Assembly: GCA_001598975.1 (NCBI GenBank)
Contig: BBXU01001744.1
Span: forward strand, 1 to 64,000
DNA: 64,000 bases
From: Parachlorella kessleri
Lineage: Eukaryota > Chlorophyta > Trebouxiophyceae > Chlorellales > Chlorellaceae
Reading direction: 5' to 3'
In this document: one piece after another, positions 11,901 through 25,127 of the stretch
How positions within the stretch are numbered: position 1 is the stretch's first letter
Layout: each line of letters begins with the position of its first letter
Program-made: the position numbers and the translations under genes
Notes under the pieces: generated by a model
Told to the model about the DNA's origin: nothing
The model's input: the letters and a program-made list of their open reading frames with translations, nothing else
Database searches by the model: none

Positions 11901-13921
11901 CTAGTAAGAAGTTATCTTGTGCTGCACTTGGTGCTGGCAGGGCATGGAGTGGAAGCTAACCCCAGCTTACGTACGGTGTGAGCGAGAAAGCCCCATACAT
12001 CTCGAACCGTCGAGCACTTCTATAGCAAGAGGGACTGCCATGCACTGCGCATAGGTGCTCTTGCGGGCACGCTCCTGCCGTGGTTGCCAAGACCGCTGCT
12101 CCTGCCGGCCCGCTTCCATCGATGAATTCTGTATCTGCAGCTGCGGGAGCTTCACCTGATTGATGATGCTGTGAGGGGAGGCGGCCTGAAACTGCTGCTG
12201 AAGCATTACTGGCAAAAACTACTGGTAAGATCCATTGGGGCCAAGTGGACTAAGCACTGATTACTTCTAAGACCTTCCCTCTGATTTCAGCCTACACGTT
12301 GGAAAGGCTCCAGATTGCATATATCTGCAACGGGTGGCAACTGGTAGGTTGACACCATTTGGCACTGCGGTGCGTGTCTTTCACCAACCCTGGTTACCAA
12401 GCCGCTGCACGCATGATACTATATTTTCTCATGCTTTAGTCTGTTGAAGCGTCCGACGCCTTCTGCTGGTTCTTATCAAGTTCTGTCCGCAGTGCAGGCT
12501 GCGGGTCATGTGAGCGGGGCGGCGTCACTACTCTCGCAGCTATTCGTAGTGCTGGAAGAGGAGCACGGTGAGGCCCTTGCTGTCACCCTCGCCGGGGATG
12601 GCTTGCTGCAGGCCGCAGCAGAGTGTTGCTTAGGCCTGGTCAGGTGCCAAGAATCCAAGGTGAGGAGTGGGCAAAGCCTACTTGCGCCATGCAGGATCCT
12701 GCTGCCTGGGAGTCCGGTGCAAGCAATGAAATTGTTGTTGGGAAGACATGTGGTCTGACGGTCTGGCGCCCTTGTTCATTGCTGTCTTGCAAACGGTTGC
12801 AGGTGCGATGTGTGTTGCATGGGCAAACAAATAAAGAAGTAGATACGCTCAGGCCTCAATGGATGTTGCATGGGCAAGTTGTATGTTGAGAAGCGCCACA
12901 CCAAATTAGCCCTTCAGACTTGATGTAGCTCCTGTCCAGAGAAGGGTTGCCATTGACTAAACAATGGACTGCAGAATATGGCTGCGTGAAGTGCTTCACC
13001 AACAAAGGCCCTCAGTTGCAACATGGTTGTTACTTTTTTGCAGGAGATGCACGAGATGGTAATATCAACCGCGCTGCTTCTAAGAGGTGTCTGCGTGGTG
13101 CTGGATGAGAACGTCTCCCCCGGGCTGCTGACCACCTTCTCCACACTGTTGGAGGGTGTGCCGGCACTTGAAGCCTGTATACGCAGAACCGGCAGCCACA
13201 GCTCCCAGGACGTTTCTATGTCTGCTCCGCGCGAGTCCTGGTTTGCAAAGTACAGATCGGATTGGTCATGGATCCCAGTCCGCGGCAAGGTTCTCCCAGC
13301 CCTCTCGACAGCATGCGAAGCGCTCGCCTCAGGCAGCGAGGCACAGCAGCAGAATGGCATGTTTCGTGATGTGGCGGTGTCAGCCTGGACCTGCTGCAAC
13401 CCTGACTGCACCAACATGGACGGCCAGCGGGAGGCCTCCCTGCGGCTCAGCAAGTGTGCAGGGTGCGGGGAGGCGCGCTACTGCAGCAAGTGAGTCAGTG
13501 TGGGGATGTTGCTTCTGGGGCTGGCCTGTTATTTCTCACAGGGTAGCACAGAGGGCTGTGGAGCTCCGCAGTCATCCAGAAGCGCCAAAGGCTGTGGTGC
13601 AAGCGCCAAAGGCTGTGGTGCAAGCGCTATGCTGTTCATGCCAGCGCCCACCTGAGGGCGAGTGGTCGCATGAGGGGGCAGCTCATGGCAGAGCTATGCC
13701 TTCCGAAGCCTGATATCCTGCCAATTGGTGACCTAAATACCTAAGCCTGCTTGCGAGGCAGCTCATCCGACTTGTGCAGTCACTGGCAAGGGTGCTAGAT
13801 ATTGGAGTTGAATGTCATGGGTCCTCACCTTTGCCACCATACATTTGCTTGCAGGCGGTGCCAGCGGCAGGACTGGCGCCGCCATAAGCCCATTTGCCAG
13901 GGCATAAACCAGCTAAAGTGA
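8951..13921 (+). CDS. Array unit U2: MYND zinc-finger protein with one nonsense codon
   Basis: Exons: 8951-9030, 9178-9521, 10033-10436, 10798-11886, 12141-12224, 12498-12659, 13044-13489, 13855-13921. The total is 2676 nt in consistent phase, for 891 residues if the internal stop is ignored. The lesion is an in-frame TAA at 9470-9472 in exon 2, where U1 has CAC, so the product would end after about 125 residues. The start is the ATG in the leader shared with U1. Exon 4 has a Ser tract (about 11474-11510). The MYND finger reads CNPDC, CAGC, YCSK, CQRQDW, HKPIC. A TGTAA lies 26 nt after the stop (13947-13951). It could be a young pseudogene or a polymorphic null allele. Apart from this codon the exons are open. 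Confidence 0.72.
13580..13621 (+). repeat. 21-bp perfect tandem duplication in U2 intron 7
   Basis: Two exact head-to-tail copies (13580-13600 and 13601-13621) of a unit starting AAGCGCCAAAGGCTG. U3 has no such duplication at this place. Confidence 0.85.
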
Positions 13922-14580
13922 CAAGTGCCGGAGGGCTGTTGTGCGTTGTAAGAGATTGTCCACGCAAGGGAGTCAGATGAGAGGGTGGCCATGCATGGTA
14001 GCTCTGGGGTCTCGCCCTAGTGTTCCTACGCCAGCTAGAGGTCCAACAATTGAGTCAGAACACTGAAGCATAATCGTCACATTACTTGCAGTTCCATTAA
14101 TAGAATCCATGTTGCTTTCTCCTTCTCTCCTGATGCCGCGGGTCTCATTCTGGCCAAGGTTTTACCAACTGTGTTACCTGCTGGTGTCACTGTTCGGTGC
14201 GCCGCCAGCACATGCAGGTACATGTGTACACCAGCACAGTTGCCTAAGCCAAACTACACCACTGACGGCCTATGGCTGTTGTTCTTGGCAACTGGGGTCT
14301 TGAACTTGTAACATGCATGAGATAGCCAGGTGTGTTCTGATCTTAAGATCAGAACAAGCTTGCTCTCTGAAGGGTGGCTTGCAGCCCAGATCTCCTGACA
14401 TGGACGCAGCGCTGCTAGCAGTACTGGTCCACAGGCCTAGCACCACATGCTTTGTCATGCCAACAACTCAACCCCATGCTGAGCATGACCTGCATCATGG
14501 GGCCGCCTCGCTGAGAAAAAAGCCAAAATCTCACTCAGTTTCCGCTTCAGTTGAGTTTGGAGTGTAATAGCAAGGCGACC
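13922..14580. other. U2-U3 intergenic region
   Basis: Noncoding. A 24-bp perfect palindrome lies at 14333-14356 (TGTTCTGATCTT and its complement). The first 200 bp resembles the 3' flank of U3 (19246 onward), as expected for tandem copies. Confidence 0.5.
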
Positions 14581-17500
14581 ATGACGCCAGCAGATGCGGC
14601 TCAAGCCTTGGAACGGCTGCTGGAGTGCCAGCAGTTGTAGATTTCGTTCAGCACCAGGCAGCTGAAGTCAGGTACACCAACGTAATCCTGGAAAGCTGCA
14701 GTCACGTTAGCTGGACCTCTGAGCCACTCTGACAAACTCTGTATACATGTAACTCTGTACAGGCTCTCTTTGGCTGCCTGCAGTGCTCGGAAGGCCGTCC
14801 CTGCAGGCCTGGCTGCGGTTGTTGAGCTCCTGTCCTTGAGGTTGGGAGAGTGGGGCAGCAATGACACTCTTCACAATATCCTGAAGGCTGGAGGAAGTGA
14901 CCTGGCAACAAGTCTGCAAAGCGTCTACTGCGAAGGCAGCTTGCTTACCAGCCTCTGCAGCATTGAGTGCACTGGTGATGCTATATTGCAACACCCAGCG
15001 ACAGTTGGGTTCTTCCTCCTAGGCGTCTCTGTAGTGGCAGCTGCCCTGCCAACAGCAGCTGTGGACTGTGCACCGCTCAAAGATTTGGCTTGCTACCTGG
15101 ACGCTCATCTTGTCCGAGCAATTGAGCCTCCTACAGCCACACAGGAAGGTGGGTCGCCGGACAGGAAATTCTTGGCCTCAAGCAAGCCCAGCGGCAACGT
15201 ACAGCATTCAGTAAGCTAGCCATCTCCAATTACTGTCAATGTTCCTTTCTATGTCAACCATGACTTACCCAGCCAGGTCTTGCGGCATCCCTGCAATTTG
15301 ACTCTCTTAGGGAGTTGGATGTGGCCTTCTGCAATCCAGTCACGTGGTCCGGCATATCACAAACACCCCCTTGCAATTGATATCATGTGGCGGTACCAAT
15401 GCCTTGCACTGCAGGGGCCCAAGCGCTCACCACATTGTACTTCCTGCGCCACATGTGTGTGAGGGCCATAGCCGCCTGCATGTTAGCCCCACGCACTCCT
15501 GAGCAATGGGGACTGGATGCAGCAAGCCCTGCCCTAGAGTCCATGCTGCACCTGGCCCTGGGAGAGCTCAGCATTGCGTGTCAGCTGTCAATAGATTACC
15601 ACGGCGGCTTGGCAGAAGCACCTCTGGATGGCTCTGCACGCTCGGGTCAGACAGCGCAGCCCAAACCCGACCTGCGACCACAAGAGGACGCCAGATTTTC
15701 TGCTCAGCTGCTGCTCTCTCAACTGGCTATGTTAGCTATGGAGGCAGCTCACATGGGTGCCCTTAGCTTGCAGCGCTTGGTTGGCTGCGGGGCTGACTTA
15801 GTTGAGGTGAGGCCCGCACTTGGTTGTGCTGCAGTAACATGTTATTGCAGCCCTGTTCAGTCGCTGTACAGCGACTTAACTTTCAGTGCCCACTATTGGT
15901 GGAAGGGGTGGTGCTGTCCTTCCTGACTGTCGTTGAGTTTTCAGCCAAGCCACCTTGCGCAGTGACATTTGAAGGATTGGACACAGGCGTCGTCCACGAA
16001 AGGGCGGTCCTCCTCCTCGTGATGCGCTTGTGGTGCTCGCTATCCTGCCCCATGGACGCTTCCTGCACTGACTGGTTTCACAGTTGGATGACGTATCATC
16101 GGCGTTTTGTCAAGGTCAGACTTAAAATCCATGGTTTCCTGACTTGCAGGTGGTCGACAACTATCTCAACGGAGATAGCCAGCCCACCAACCTGCCGCCC
16201 AAGCAGTTGGACCCTGCGGTTTGCGGCCTTTCCACCGTGATGCAGCATCAGCTGATTGTGCTGGCTGGCCTGAGGGAATTACAACCGAACAGAGCACAAG
16301 AGGCAGCCCTGAAGGACGTCTTGAACCAGAGGATGCACTGGGTGGGGGCGGCCGCAGCGCTGACAAAAGTCCTGCATTGTGTGGCCGATGCTGGTCCTGG
16401 CGGCGGCGACAGCACGGTGCAGCAGTGGTGCCTTGCGAGCGAGCTGCCAGGCGCGGCCATGAAGGGTCTTAAGGCCGTTATCTTAATAATGCAAGATGTG
16501 TACATGGGGCGCTATGAGCCAGGGCGCCCCAGCAAAGGCGACTGCATAGGGGAGCCTGGAGGCTTTGCCATGGTGCCTGGCGCTGTTGCGCCTCTCCTGG
16601 AGCTGGCAGAGCTGCTGCTACGGCTGGTAGCCAAACAGCCTGTTCTGGCTGGGTTATTGATCAGCTCTGACCCTGACCAAGACAGGTCAGCTGGGCTTCC
16701 CTTCCTAGCTGTGTCCTTTATAACCACCGACTTGAATTTTGCCGCCGCAAATCAAAATTCAAGCGTGGTGCAGCGGGGGCATCCCAGGCAGTCCGGCGAG
16801 GGTGACCAAAGCAGGAGCAGCTCCGCCAGCGACAGCAGCAGCAGCAGCAGCAGCAGCAGTGATAGGGACTTAGCTCCTGAGGCTGAGGCCCTTTTGCAGA
16901 AGGTTGCCAGCTTGGCAGGCACAGCAGCAAAGCTTGGTCGCTGCCTGCCTGCGATGACCCCAGGACCCATGGGTTCTTCAGACTTTGCGTGTCACCACTA
17001 CTGCATCGCAAAGAATGTCGTAGCCATGTGCTGCAGTGTCCTGGCCCTGAACTCGCATGTCATCCAGGCACCTGGCCTGCACCGCAGCCTGACTCAGCAC
17101 TTCAGAAGCACAGGCTTCCTGCCCTTCCTGTGGCTGCCAGCCCTGGCACAGGCCATGGGATGCCCCGACCTGCAGCCCGCCCATCTCTTGACAGAAGATG
17201 CAAGTCCCACAACTGACGTGCGTGATCTGCTGATTCAGGCGAGCATGATCTGCACGGCCAGGTGCCATGCTGTGCTGCACTGGAGGCAAGGCCGGCCTGG
17301 ATGGGGACAAACATCGAGGTCGAAATATCGACATGAGCAGATATCAGCTCATCAGCGACATCGCCCAGCCAGGCCATATCCCCTGACGACGATCAGCAGG
17401 CAAAAATAGTACTGCATTGCACACTCTGCTGAGACTTGTTTGAGAAGGCCCTGGCCAGGACCGCTCCTGCTGCTAGCTGGCCATGAATGACTCGTACATC

Positions 17501-19245
17501 ATCTTGCAGCTGTGGGAGCTCCACCTTCTTAACGATGCTGTGAGGGGAGGGGGCCTGGGCCCGCTGCTGAAGCACTATGTGCACAAGCTTCTGGTAAGAC
17601 TTACTGGGCCCCGCTGCGTGGAGCACCAAGGGTGTCAGGACCTTCCCTGGATTCGATAAGAATAGGGCGGCCTACAAGGCTCCACATTGCATTGATCGGT
17701 GGGTGCATGTTTCTTTTATTGTACTGTGTTGCAGCATCCTGGCATTGCAGCTACATGTCTTTACCAGGCCAGATGGTCCGGCCGCACGCACGACTCTGTG
17801 TGTTTTCAGTCTTTCTGAAGATTTGAGAGATTACATTAAATCTTTTTGTTAATCCTCGCCAAGCTCCCTGTGGTGCAGGGAGTGGGTTATTTAAGCGGGG
17901 CAAACACAATGCTCATGCAGCTCGGTGAAGAGCTTGAAGCTGAGCACACTGAGGCTCTTGCTCTAGCCGTCGCCAAGGATGGGATGCTACAAGTTGCAGC
18001 AGACTACTGCTTAAGCCTGGCCAGATGCGGGAAAGTTAAGGTGAGTAGAGGCAGAGCATACATGTTTTGCACTAGACCTGCTGCCTTAGGTCCCGCGGCA
18101 TGTACTTCCCTGATCTTTGAACTTGTACTACGATCTGCAGCCGATGTTCATGACTGGCTTACACCTGCAGATCGTAGGACAAGGTATGTGCTCTGTGGCT
18201 GCTGCAAAAAGTGCGATTGAGATATGTCTTACATGCTGCTCGCATTGTTACCACTCTTGAATACCAGAGCCTCCAACCCGCCCAGACGAGGAACCTGAGT
18301 AACCGAACCATTGAATTACGACATGGCTGCAAAACGTGCTTAGCCGTAACAACAAGCCCTGTAGGTTCCACCGTTGCTTCACTTTTATTATGCAGGGGAC
18401 GGAGTGGATGCTCATGGCATCCACAGTGATGCTTCTCAGGGCGGTCTGCTCCGTGCTGGACGAGAATGCCTCCATCGGGCTGCTGACCACCTTTTCAAGG
18501 TTGCTGGACAGTGTGCCGGCACTGAAAGTCTGTAGGCGCATAACAGGCAGCCACGGTCCCAGAGACTTTTCGGTGATTGCTCCGTCAGGTCCCTGGGTTG
18601 CAAGATACAAGACACCTTCGGCATGGATACAGGTCTGCAGCAAGCTTATCCCTGCGCTTTTGACAGCATGCGAAGCGCTCGCCTCAACCAGCCAGAAGGA
18701 GCCGCAGCAGGATGGTATCTTCCGAGATGTGGCGGTGTCAGCCTGGACCTGCTGCAACCCCGGCTGTACCAACATGGCCGGCCAGCAGGAGGCCTCCCTG
18801 GGGCTAAGCAAGTGCGCGGGCTGCGGGGAGGCGCGCTACTGCAGCAAGTGAGTCACATCGGGATGTGGCCTGAGTGGCTTGCCTGTTCCTGCTTCTGATA
18901 CTAGCTAGGTATAGCCAAAATGGGCTGTGGAGCTCCGCCGTCATCCAGCGGGGCAGCGCTATGCTTTTGATGTCAGCTTCCACCTGAGCGCAGGTGGTCG
19001 CATGAAGGGGCAGCTCGTGGCAGAGCTACCATTCTCCTTCTGCCTTAAAGCCAACTGTGGCCTAATTACCTGGGCATGCTTGCGAGGCAGTTCATCCGAC
19101 ATGTGCAGTCACTGCCACGGGTGCGAGGTATTAAGTCGATTGGCATGTGTCCTCACCTTTGCCACCATACACATGCAGGCAGTGCCAACGGCAGGACTGG
19201 CGCCGCCATAAGCCCATCTGCCAGGCAATCAGGCCGCTAAAGTGA
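14581..19245 (+). CDS. Array unit U3: MYND zinc-finger protein, 1-nt deletion in exon 1
   Basis: Exons: 14581-14671, 14784-15148, 15415-15806, 16150-17238, 17510-17593, 17879-18040, 18396-18847, 19179-19245. Exon 1 reads MTPADAAQALERLLECQQL then TAG (14638-14640). Adding one base after TTG at about 14637 restores a frame that continues VDFVQHQAAEVR, as other first exons do, and makes the spliced length fit, so a single deletion is the simplest reading. Intron 4 starts with GC (GCGAGC at 17239) where the paralogues have GTGGGC. Exon 4 is 1089 nt, as in U2 and U4, with an (AGC)n Ser tract at 16833-16860. The MYND finger is complete (CNPGC, CAGC, YCSK, CQRQDW, HKPIC). TGTAA at 19271-19275. Confidence 0.72.
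18128..18177. repeat. 13-bp inverted repeat in U3 intron 6
   Basis: CTACGATCTGCAG (18128-18140) and its exact complement (18165-18177) are separated by 24 nt. It would form a stem in the intron. I see no function. Confidence 0.8.
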
Positions 19246-19860
19246 CAAGTGCCGGATGGCAGTTGTGTGTTGTAAGAGATTATCCAAGCGAGGGAGTCAG
19301 ATGAGAGGGCGCCCATGCATGCTAGTTCTGAGGTCTCGCCCTACAGTACTGTTCCTACGCCAGCTGGAGGTTCAACAGCTCGGTTCAGAACACATAATCG
19401 TCACATATCTTGGAGTCCCATCAATAGAGTTCATGCTGCTTGTTTCTTTCCGAATGATGCTGTGGGTGTCATTCTGGCCAAGTCTTACCAACTGCGTTGC
19501 CTACTGGTGTAACTATCAGGTGCACGGCCAGCATATGCATGCCACATGCATGCATCAGCACAGTTGCTCACCAAACACCAGTGGGCTTCGTTGATGTTAT
19601 TAGCAAGTGAGGTCTTGACATACATCAGATAGACAGGTGTACACCACATGTGTTCTAGTCTGGCTTTCTGAAAGGTGGCTTGCACTCCAGATCCCCTGAC
19701 ATGGATGCAGCAGTCCACGACGCCTGCTTTACAGCAGGAAATTTCTCATGCCACAACTCACGATTTATGATCTGCGTGCTGGGTGCTCCATGCTCCGCCT
19801 GCTCATGCGCCGTCCCCTGAGGTGACAACCCAAGCCGCCCAATGGCCGACGGGTGTGCAT
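19246..19860. other. U3-U4 intergenic region
   Basis: Noncoding. It is similar to the U2-U3 interval, including the segment about 19400-19720 against about 14080-14420. No separate gene is seen. Confidence 0.5.
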
Positions 19861-22800
19861 ATGCAGGGTCTAGTCACACACCGAAACCAGCAGGACGCGA
19901 TGTTACAAGCAGGAGAAATTGTAGCGCACCTTAGTGAGCTGGTTGCTCGCGTTCAGGATGAGGCAAACAAGGCCAGCCAGAGGTGCTTTTGACAGACAAA
20001 ACCACCAGCAACAGGATCAGCTGTGCTTCCTGTGCGAGAGCATGGCCGCCTTTCCACAGGCACGCTTGGCCATCCCCTGACTGAAGGTAGCCCTTTCCTT
20101 GGCCCTCTGCAGTACCCAGCCCACAGTCCCCGCGGGTCTGGCAGCGGCTCTGGAGCATATGGCCGTCCTGTGCCTCAGAAGCGGCAGGAGTGAAACGGAG
20201 TACCAGGCGCTAATGCACGCAGCAGGCCGCGGTCACCTGGCCGTTGACTTGCAGAAGATGTACTGCGAGGGCAGCCTGCTCAAGCGCTTCTGCTCTGCCG
20301 AAGCTTTTGTGCAAGCGCCGAAAGCGGTGGTCTCCTTCCTGTTCTTCTTATGCGTTGTCACAAACGCTTTGCCACTGGCAAACGTTGACTATGCGGCGCT
20401 GTGGCAGGTGGCCTGCCGTATAGACTCCGCCCTAGCCGATACAGAGGAAAGTGGTGAGTGTGAGTGTGGTGTGACATGCTTTATCGATTTGCATGGGAGC
20501 ATGTCAGACTGCTGGCTGTGCATGTCAGTCTAACATTGTACGGTAGTCTATAGCTGGAGGCCCTGCAATAGCACGGGTTGGCAGTATGCATTCCAGGGTA
20601 ATCAAGCGCAGCTGGGTAGTGGGGCTAACATTTTGAACTGTCAACCCCTGTTTAGGTATATTTTAGGACTGCTTGAAAGCAGCCCTAAACGTCTGATTGT
20701 CCAGAGCATCCCCCCTCCGCGCCTTGCTATGACTACAAATGCCTGGTTGTCCTGTAGGCGCCAGATGTTCCGAAGCATCACATAGCACACTGTGGTACCT
20801 GCGCAGAGCATTCATCCGGTTTGCTGGCCGAAGCTTGATACGGGCGGATGCCATAAAGGCATAGGGTCTGAGCTTGGATAGCCCTGCCTTGGGGCCCATG
20901 CTTCACCTGGCCCTGGGGGAGCTGAGCGCGGGGTGCCAGCGGGCTGCAAAGCAGCTTGAGAGCTTGGGGGGGCCACCAGATAGGCGCGTTGATGAGCGAC
21001 ACCTTGGAGAACACCACAGGGCCAGCTGCTCTGTGGGGGAGATCCCTATGCACTATGTGCCTCCTGGGCGGCAATGACTTTGTTGCCACTGGCTACGACA
21101 GCAGCCGAGCAAGGACGCCTCAGTTCTTCATCCTTGGAGCGCCTCATGCGCTTGACACCAGCACTCATCAATGTGAGTTGTAAGTCATACGTTCTGACAG
21201 CAATGTTCCAAGCGAGGGAGGTTGTAAGAGTGCAGTAGACTGCCATGAGGGGAGGCAAGCCTACCAAAACGGGCTTACGGGCATGTAGTGTGCTTGCTGT
21301 TCCTGAGTGGGCAACACAGCCCGCTTAGGTCTATTCAAGCGGCTGACAGCCCATCACCATATCACTGCATCTTATCACTCGAAAGCAATATGTTCAATGC
21401 AGTCCTCCGGAAGCTATCGACATTAGCCTCTATGGCTAGGGTGGCCGTTTGCACAGTCGGCTATCTGTTTGTAGCTGAGTGGACCGCCAGCTGCTCCCTG
21501 TGTAGGTTCTGTTGGCTTACGCGCCCCACGCCAGCCGACTCACAGGGTCGCACTATGAGGTATTTGGCTGGGCAGTGCGCTACCTTAGCGCAATGCTGTT
21601 GCTGCAGCAGCGCCTGCTTCAGCCCTTCAAATCAACACGGCTGAGCAAGGCACAAAAGGCGACTCTTACGGCCATTCTCGAGCAGCGCATGCAGTGGGCA
21701 ACTGCAGCTGCAGCGTTTGCGAAGGTCTTGCATTCGGCAGCAGATGCCGCGGTCCTAGGCAGTGAGGCTGGTTGGGTGGAGTTGCTACAGGACGCAACGG
21801 TCGAAGGGGCTGTTACGGGCCTCTTGGCAGCACTGCAACTAGTAAGAGATGTTTTCGACAGCTGCTGTGGGAATGAAATTGTCAGTCTACCTAGCTGCAC
21901 AGGGGGGCTCCCAGCCTTCTCCAAGCTGCCTGGTGCTGTGGGGCCACTGGTGGAGTTGGTTGAGCTGCTGCTGCGGCTGGCTTCAAAGCAGCATGTCCTT
22001 GACACCTTAGTTTCAGGTCGGGAGCCTGCAGACGGTGACCGCAGTGATCTGGCTGACAGTGTCTGGAACACGACGGCCATGTTGGCAGGCGACTTGGTCA
22101 TTGCTCCCTCACTTAAGCTGTCAGCCAGGCCAGCTCAAAGGAAGGAAGGGCAGCCTGCCACAAGCAGTCAGAGCGGCGGCGGCGAGGACAGCAGCAGTAG
22201 CAGCAGCAGCAAGTGTCCCACAGGTCTGACGGCCCAACCTCTGCTGCAGAATGTGGCGAGCTTGGCAGCGACAGCAGTTAAGCTTGGCCGGTACTTGCCG
22301 CAGCAAGGCCCTGGCGGTGGGCCTTGCATGTCCGAAGGCCCTCATGGCGTATACGGGTTCCTTTCAGAGCAAGTCGCTGAGCTGTGCGGCAGGGCCCTAG
22401 CTTGCAGCTCACAGCTGGTAGAAAGCCCTGGCCCGCAGCGCAGCCTGACGGGCCACTTGCAAAGGACAGGCTTCCTGGCCTTCCTGTGCTTGCCAGCCCT
22501 GGCACAGGCACAAGACGCCTTGGTTCGACACGGTGGAAACCTTGTGCCGAGGGCAAAGGGAACCACCACGTTCATCACAGACGTCTTACTAATGGTGCGC
22601 TTGAGCACTTAACAGGAACCGTGCTTCACTGTGTAGCCTGTCTGACAGACGGAAGCAGACCCGCTGGAAAGCAAAGACATAGGCACCCAGGGAACAGTGG
22701 CCGCTGTGCTATGCTCAACCTGGAGGCTTTAAAGGGTGCCATCGGCATCAGCTGGGCAGCGGGGTATCTTGCAGAAGTCTGCACCCTTCGAAGGGTGCAA

Positions 22801-24458
22801 GCTGTGAATGATTACATTTCCGAAGTGCACCAAACCTCATCTTGCTGTCCATGCAGTTGAAGGAGCTCCAGCTTCTTGATGATGCAGTGAGGGGCGGCGG
22901 CCTGGGGCGGCTGCTGACACACTATTTCAAGAACCTCCTGGTAGGTCAGCAGGGACCTTCAACAGTCGTCTGACTGCATATCAGGTTACTAGAGGCTGGT
23001 CTTTGAGTGCCTGATGAGCGGCTTGCCATGCAGGCGGAAATAAACATGTACTGTGTGTGTTTCATGCAACCTGCAATTGCATGGGAGGACCCCTGCAACC
23101 GTATACGGGGGAGGGCACCGAACTGTCAGCTTGCAAGCTCATTTCCATGAGAACCTTGCGTCCCCCACACAAACTCGCCCAGCTGCCATTGCAACCGTCC
23201 ACCCTCTGTGTAAGCTGCAGGGCTTGGCCGGTGGAAGCAATGCAGCACCCTTTCTGCTATTCGTTTGCTCAACACTCACGGCCGAGGACACCGAGGGCCT
23301 GGCGGTTGCCCTTGTAGTTGACGGCCTGTTGGAGGCTGCAACTCGCCATTCAGCAAAGTGGGCGGACGGCAGTCGTCGCAAAAGTCGTGTTGCGGAGGTA
23401 AGAGAGGAGAGATGGGTCCTGCTGTTGCTTGTTGAACCTCCAGCCTTGCCTTCCTAGATAGGGAGATCAGTAAGCTGCTCCAAGAGGCACTCCTTCTATG
23501 CATTACGTTTCCACTCGCCCTGGAATCCACGGTTTGAGTAAACCTGCCTGCTGAGACTTGCACTGCAGCAGCAAAGCTGCACTCGCTGCCTGATGACGGT
23601 CTGCTATTGGCAAATGCAGGATGCTGCACTACTAATCCCAGCCGCTACAGTTCTGCTGCTCCGGACGGTCTGCGCTGTGCTGGATGAGCATGCCTCCACC
23701 GTGCTGTTAGGCACCTTCGCAGCACTGCTTGAGGATGTACCCCCGCTGCACGCCTGCTTGGGCAAGTCCACAGACGCCATGGCCAGCCTGGCCGCCAGCG
23801 GCACCACAAAAATAATTGAAGTACCATATGGCCCCTGGCTTGATAAGGTTAGCCTAATAAGCTAGTAGCACCAGGCAGGCGTGGCAGCAGGTCCACGGCG
23901 AGTTACTGCCTGCCCTCTTGTCAGCATGCCAGCAGATCACCAGCAGCCAGCTGCATCAGCAGGATGGAATGTTCCGCGATGTGGCGGTGTCAGCCAGGAC
24001 CTGCTGCAGCCCCAGTTGCAAGAACATGCAAGGGTATTGGGAGGCTTCCCTGCCGCGGAGCAAGTGTGCGGGGTGCGGGGAGGCGCTCTACTGCAGCAGG
24101 CAAGATTGGACTTTGCAGGAATACTTGTTTGCAAGTGTTGCCATGCCGCACTGGAGCCTGGGGAAGTATGACAAAAGGTCAGGCGTACGAGGCTGCAGCT
24201 GTATTCTACGGGGTTAAAGGACCACTGCTTCTGCTCAAGCAAGCTTGGTGACATGCCGCTGCAACATGCAGCAACAACATGGGTGGGTTTGGTCTGCGGC
24301 AGTGGCAGTAGCCAGGTGTATCGCTTTGGGGTGCAAATGATTCATCCTGCATGCCTTGTATTCATGTCAGCCTATCTGCAACCGGGTGCAGGCAGTGCCA
24401 ACGGCAGGATTGGCGGCGGCACAAGCCCATCTGCCAGGCCATCAGAGACCTGAAGTGA
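19861..24458 (+). pseudogene. Array unit U4: MYND-family pseudogene
   Basis: Exon equivalents: 19861-19982, 20113-20453, 20758-21172, 21506-22594, 22857-22940, 23221-23397, 23620-24099, 24392-24458. Exon 1 (from MQGLVTHRNQ to ASQR) and exon 2 are open. Exon 3 has TAG (20862-20864) where the paralogues have the Trp of ERWG, and then a frameshift that can be placed between a run of seven G (20966-20972) and about 21085. Exon 7 carries about 16 extra nt near 23858-23873 (CTAATAAGCTAGTAGC) that add stops and shift the frame before the MYND finger. Exon 4 (363 codons) is intact, with a Ser tract near 22189-22211. Intron 7 begins with GC (GCAAGA). The finger residues survive (CSPSC, CAGC, YCSR, CQRQDW, HKPIC). 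A full-length product is not possible. Confidence 0.75.
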
Positions 24459-25127
24459 TGAGCTGTCTTTGAAGAAGTCTTGTAGTACTAGGCTGTGACC
24501 TGAGGCCTCGCAAGGGGCTCCTGCTATCAGAAAGGCGCCACATGGTAGTTGCCACTCAAAGAATAGAGCTTGTGGGCTGCATGCATGTGGCGAGTTCGTT
24601 CATTCCAGCAGCTGCTGTGATTGAGACCAAGAAGGGCTCCGATATGTTGTGCATGTGCTCTTCTGCTGATGCTGCACAATGCGTTTCATGATGGCCTCAG
24701 ACAATTCCTTGTACACAGGTGGGTCGGACAGGTTGGTGTGCCTACGAATGTGTAGTTTCGTGCTGACACTAGAATACATGCCTGGACAGAGCACTGCGTA
24801 GCTATGCACTACAACCCAGTAGAGGCGGTTCCCTTGGTGCCAGCGAAACAACACATGCGTGTGTTGTGAGAGCAAGCTGGTTCACAACTATGACTGGCAC
24901 AATCTACATAGTACCTGAGCTACTAGCTCAGGTACCTCCTAGTAGGATGCCGTCATGCAGTGCCTGCCTTCTCAAATCTTGCATTCATGGACTCATGACA
25001 ATTGTACAGCATGCTGGGCCTGCTCTGCGCATTCTCACCTGACGAGGAGGCAACCTCGTCAGCTCTTCGCTTACTGCCCCAGTTGTCATATGCATACAGT
25101 CCAGCGAAACCGTGTAGCACAACCAGA
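24459..25127. other. U4-U5 intergenic region and U5 leader
   Basis: Noncoding. The part from about 24961 matches the leader of U6 (about 32354-32516), including CAGCACAACCAG before the start codon. A 12-bp inverted repeat with a one-base loop lies at 24911-24935 (GTACCTGAGCTA and its complement). Confidence 0.5.
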
